Assembly (NCBI RefSeq): GCF_021134715.1 | Contig: NC_060027.1 | Span: forward strand, 6,448,001 to 6,512,000 | Direction of reading: 5' to 3' | Length of the DNA: 64,000 bases | Source of the DNA: Daphnia pulex | Lineage: Eukaryota; Arthropoda; Branchiopoda; Diplostraca; Daphniidae | Shown here: piece after piece, positions 61,025 through 64,000 of the stretch | How positions within the stretch are numbered: position 1 is the stretch's first letter | Layout of the letters: every line of letters begins with the position of its first letter | Notes under the pieces: model-generated | Told to the model about the DNA's origin: nothing | Seen by the model: the letters and a program-made list of their open reading frames with translations, nothing else | Database searches by the model: none | Made by a program: the position numbers and the translations under genes

Positions 61025-61743
61025 TAAGTGGTGTTTTTTTTTCAATTGACAATGCGCTTGTTTCATTGTCATGCATTAAGAAGAAATCATTGTTTTTTAG
61101 CACCGTCAATCAAAGATGATTCGTCCTTATGCTTCCACGAACATTTAACCTCGACAACGCCATTCCAATGACAGTCACAGTGAAATAAACCGTCTGGTGT
61201 GGCCCCTGTTCCAACACGTCGTTGAAAGAATTAGACCGCATTTAACAATTGTGAACCCGACATGCACTTTGTTTTTCTGTAGGAAATCACAACCTTTTTT
61301 GATGCACCTCGACTCATTTTCTATACCATAGCTAAAAGAGATAACACATTATTGATGGATGAGCTATGAATGAAATGTTTCAATGAAATATACCGCGTAG
61401 CTTCTGTGGAGAAATGGTGTTTAGCTGGATAGCAAATTTTCTTCAACAGCGACTGAGGGAATCTCTAAGTTGGTATGGCAAATTGCATACGAATTTGAGG
61501 CCGTGCTTAGCCCGGCACGATAACGGTTCCACAGTGGTGTCTTATGCTGTCTGATGGTGATCTTGCGACATCATCTGATTGAATTTGAGAGACAAAAAAT
61601 GATTGAATTTTAACAAGTCTCTCGCATTCTTGTATAACATCAGTGTATGGTTTTTGGTAGAATGCAGCGTTGAATATTTCTGACAATGCCAACGGGAGTG
61701 TCGGTGGTTTGAAGTTATCGGCATAACTATCGAGAACTAACAA
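60893..61743 (-). pseudogene. YqaJ-type nuclease remnant, copy 2
   Basis: Same blocks as copy 1 (ECERLVKIQS, KKICYPAKHH, ATPDG, VVEVKCSWK, QVQHQRMVTN), displaced by about 19,775 bases. It carries the same frame breaks, so both copies descend from an already broken sequence. On the minus strand the last codons run into the antisense of the glycine-rich gene, unlike copy 1. Confidence 0.75.
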
Positions 61744-62113
61744 TTGGTGGTCATTTCTGGAACGTTGTTGCTGTTAACAATCTTTCTTTGCTGAATTAAT
61801 GTCTTTTCAGTTTCTGTTTTTTCCTCTCATTTCCGTGACGTGTTCAGATCGCCAATTTTGTTTATTAAAGCCTACTTATTACAAGAATAAAGATTACTTA
61901 GAAATGCAGTTTATCCATCAATCGCTTAATTATTTTTATTTCAACTTACCACCGCTCGTCTTGGATATGTGTCTAACCACACGTTCTGTTTCGCTGTACA
62001 TGGTAGTGTTTTAGCAGTTATTACACTATAAAGTACGACTCCTACATGACAACAAACTCCACCAAGTCTAGAATGAATATAATGTACTCATTAGTATGCA
62101 AGTTTAATCGTAT

Positions 62114-63227
62114 TCAATCTGCAATATAATGTATGGTATGATATCTTACCCTACTATACATTGACAATGTGCTGCGAGGATTATATTGTTTGTGTTTATA
62201 CACACCGAAGGCAGCAGTTCTTTTTTGGTTAAGAACTGTGGGCGAACTGTGAATGGTGGACAAGGGCAGTAACGATAACTTTTCCATCAGCAAGTTGAAT
62301 TCTAGGGGGCTGACAAAAAAGGGCTGACACCCAACCACTTGTGACGTTCTAAATTGCATTCTGCATGGTTTTCATGGCATTCAGTTGTAATTTGGTATCT
62401 TTACTCCTTCTTTCTATAAGGTACATGTACAGCTCGTGCTCTGTAATTGTTGATAGGAACTTTTCTAACACAATTATGGACTTTTGCCACATTTCCTTTG
62501 GTAAGACATATGGGCAGTCAACATTGCACTTACACAATTTGTCGATATAAATCTCTTTTTCCTTCGAAACAAGTCCTTCTGCGTAAGCCGAGTATTTAAA
62601 AAGGGTAATGCTATCAAATAACTGAGTCCCAACATCACTATTTTCACTAATCATGACAAGGCGAATCGTCTGTAGCTAAACAACTGCAAAGAATCAGCTC
62701 AGCTGATGTAAACACTGACCATCAATTAATTTTCATAAATAAATTTGACGTTATATAGATTTTAAAATTATGTAGTGTATTATCAATCCTTATAACGAAT
62801 TAAGTTACAAAAGATTTCTTTATAAAATTGAGTTTAACTATTTTTAATGTTAAATTAAAGGTTCTCTTCATAAGGCCTGAGAGAAAAAAAAAACCTGAAA
62901 CTTTTGTATCAACGTGGCCGGTGAGAATCAACCCATGTGCCTTTAAGATGTACTGCAATTCTTCACTGGGGAAAGGATTGTTGCACCTTGGGACGAATAG
63001 GTGATTCCAGATGCGCATTCGTCAAAGCCACTGATGGCTTTCACCACCCTGTATGGTTTCGACCTGTGCTCAAAAGTTGACAGCCACTCTAACAGAGGAA
63101 TATTAAGTAACGAGAGATGTGTTGATTGAGGCAGTGGCTCACCAAATTGTAGTTCACTATTATTAAAGAGACTTGAAACTTCAGTGTTTATTTTACTTGA
63201 ATTTGTTTGAGGGTTCATCAAGTTCAA
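62114..63227 (-). pseudogene. Upstream coding-like blocks of the YqaJ element, copy 2
   Basis: Counterparts of the copy-1 blocks at 62114-62359, 62349-62654 and 62943-63227. The first two are unchanged at protein level; the last differs at three residues. Function unknown. Confidence 0.4.
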
Positions 63228-64000
63228 TTAAGTAGCTTTGTTTCCTTGTAATTGTTTGCTTGAAACAACCTTCACGTTTCATATCGTGTTTGTGTGTTTG
63301 TGATTTACAAAGCAATTTCTTTGTCAGGATCCTTCAAAAAATTTAACCCTTCTCTTTTGTCTTTTTCCTTACACTTTCCCCTAAGATTTAAAAATCTGTC
63401 AGTGGAATGATTTTGAACGATTTTGAATCGAATTTCAATTCTGTTCACTGAAATGGAGTATGATGTCAGACGTATTTCTTCTACACGGGTAAAAGCTGTT
63501 GATTGCCATCCAAGAGAGCCCAGGCTGTCACTTGTTTACTTTGAAAGCTGTTTTCCATGAAGGCATTGCACGAGAGAGTGGCTGATCGATTCAGTCAACG
63601 TGCTGTTAGTCCCTGCTGTTCGGATCTGATCCTGTGGCCAATTTTCGCGTGCCACTGCACACAGTTTAGCATGATGCTTTCAAGGCTTCTCACAAGATTG
63701 ATGACGAGATTATTGGGTGAAAAAGGTGCTCAAACTTTTGTGGGAAGTTTTGTAATTACAGTGATCTATCAGACTGCTTCCATAACACTGGAAAGAACGC
63801 AATGTAAAGGCATGTGTTCATAATGTAGAAGAGTGCAGCTTATTAATGGGAAAGCAAGCTCTGATGAGCTTTGACAAGAGACCATCACAATGGGGTCGAC
63901 TCCGCATTCAGAGAGTCTACAGCGGCCATGAGTTCCCATTCCGTCTAATGAGGTTGATAAGAAAGATCTGTCTCAGAGCTAAACCTATTTACTTTGTCTG

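Larger units (their letters stand above)
60893..64000. repeat. 3.1-kb direct repeat, copy 2 (runs off window)
   Basis: Near-identical to 41119-44223 in the same orientation. The left border is inside the glycine-rich gene, just after its KNRQVITSILMLLG codons. The right border is beyond the window end. Confidence 0.95.

Noticed and set aside
1-64000. CRISPR arrays, operons, bacterial promoters or phage genes
   Set aside because: The sequence is plainly eukaryotic, with spliced animal genes. No regularly spaced short repeats of the CRISPR type were seen.

Overview
The window is eukaryotic nuclear DNA from a small-genome arthropod, most likely a branchiopod crustacean such as Daphnia. That is an inference. 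It rests on animal-type multi-exon genes with very short introns (many 57-100 bp), AT-rich spacers, an arthropod-type vnd/Nkx2.2 homeobox gene, and a decayed YYTT-type repeat coding fragment of a kind I associate with Daphnia. For five conserved genes and one secreted gene I built exon models by hand from GT/AG sites; in every one the phases add up to an intact reading frame.

Region 1 (1-3.2 kb) is decayed: an Ig-domain fragment, a pyrroline-5-carboxylate dehydrogenase (ALDH4A1-type) copy broken by a stop and frameshifts, and a frame-scrambled YYTT-repeat fragment. Region 2 (4.4-19.1 kb) is a compact housekeeping block. MOSPD2 (minus, 486 aa) and the cohesin kleisin Rad21 (plus, 757 aa) diverge from a shared 945-bp promoter interval. 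An EML microtubule-associated protein (plus, 854 aa, 21 exons) converges on the DREAM/MuvB subunit LIN52 (minus, 122 aa). Region 3 (19.1-35.3 kb) is mostly non-coding and surrounds a single developmental gene, the NK2 homeobox gene vnd/Nkx2.2 (minus, 3 exons, 536 aa), as expected for a gene with extensive cis-regulation. Region 4 (35.3-37.3 kb) is RFC4 (minus, 10 exons, 363 aa), a clamp-loader subunit. Rad21, RFC4 and LIN52 all serve the chromosome and cell cycle, but nothing suggests more than chance proximity.

Region 5 (37.7-64 kb) is a repeat-rich accessory zone. It holds a nested fold-back element with iterated ATGCGCG motifs, a hAT-type MITE with a perfect 8-bp target duplication, a Tc1/mariner-type MITE with TA duplication, and two nearly identical 3.1-kb copies, 19.8 kb apart, of a segment with a decayed YqaJ-type nuclease. 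It also holds a TIR element abutting a MULE transposase remnant that carries a RING finger, a decayed gene of the PIN/5'-nuclease plus tesmin-CXC repeat family, a tRNA-derived SINE, and tRNA-like fragments. A glycine-rich reading frame interrupted by one TAG runs straight into the second 3.1-kb copy. The only plausible intact host gene here is a small secreted protein (minus, 238 aa). A 29-bp inverted repeat at 47.53 and 58.58 kb brackets about 11 kb of this zone.

Limits: no alignment, structure prediction or database search was run. Family calls rest on recognised motifs and remembered family features; UTRs and transcription starts are not resolved.
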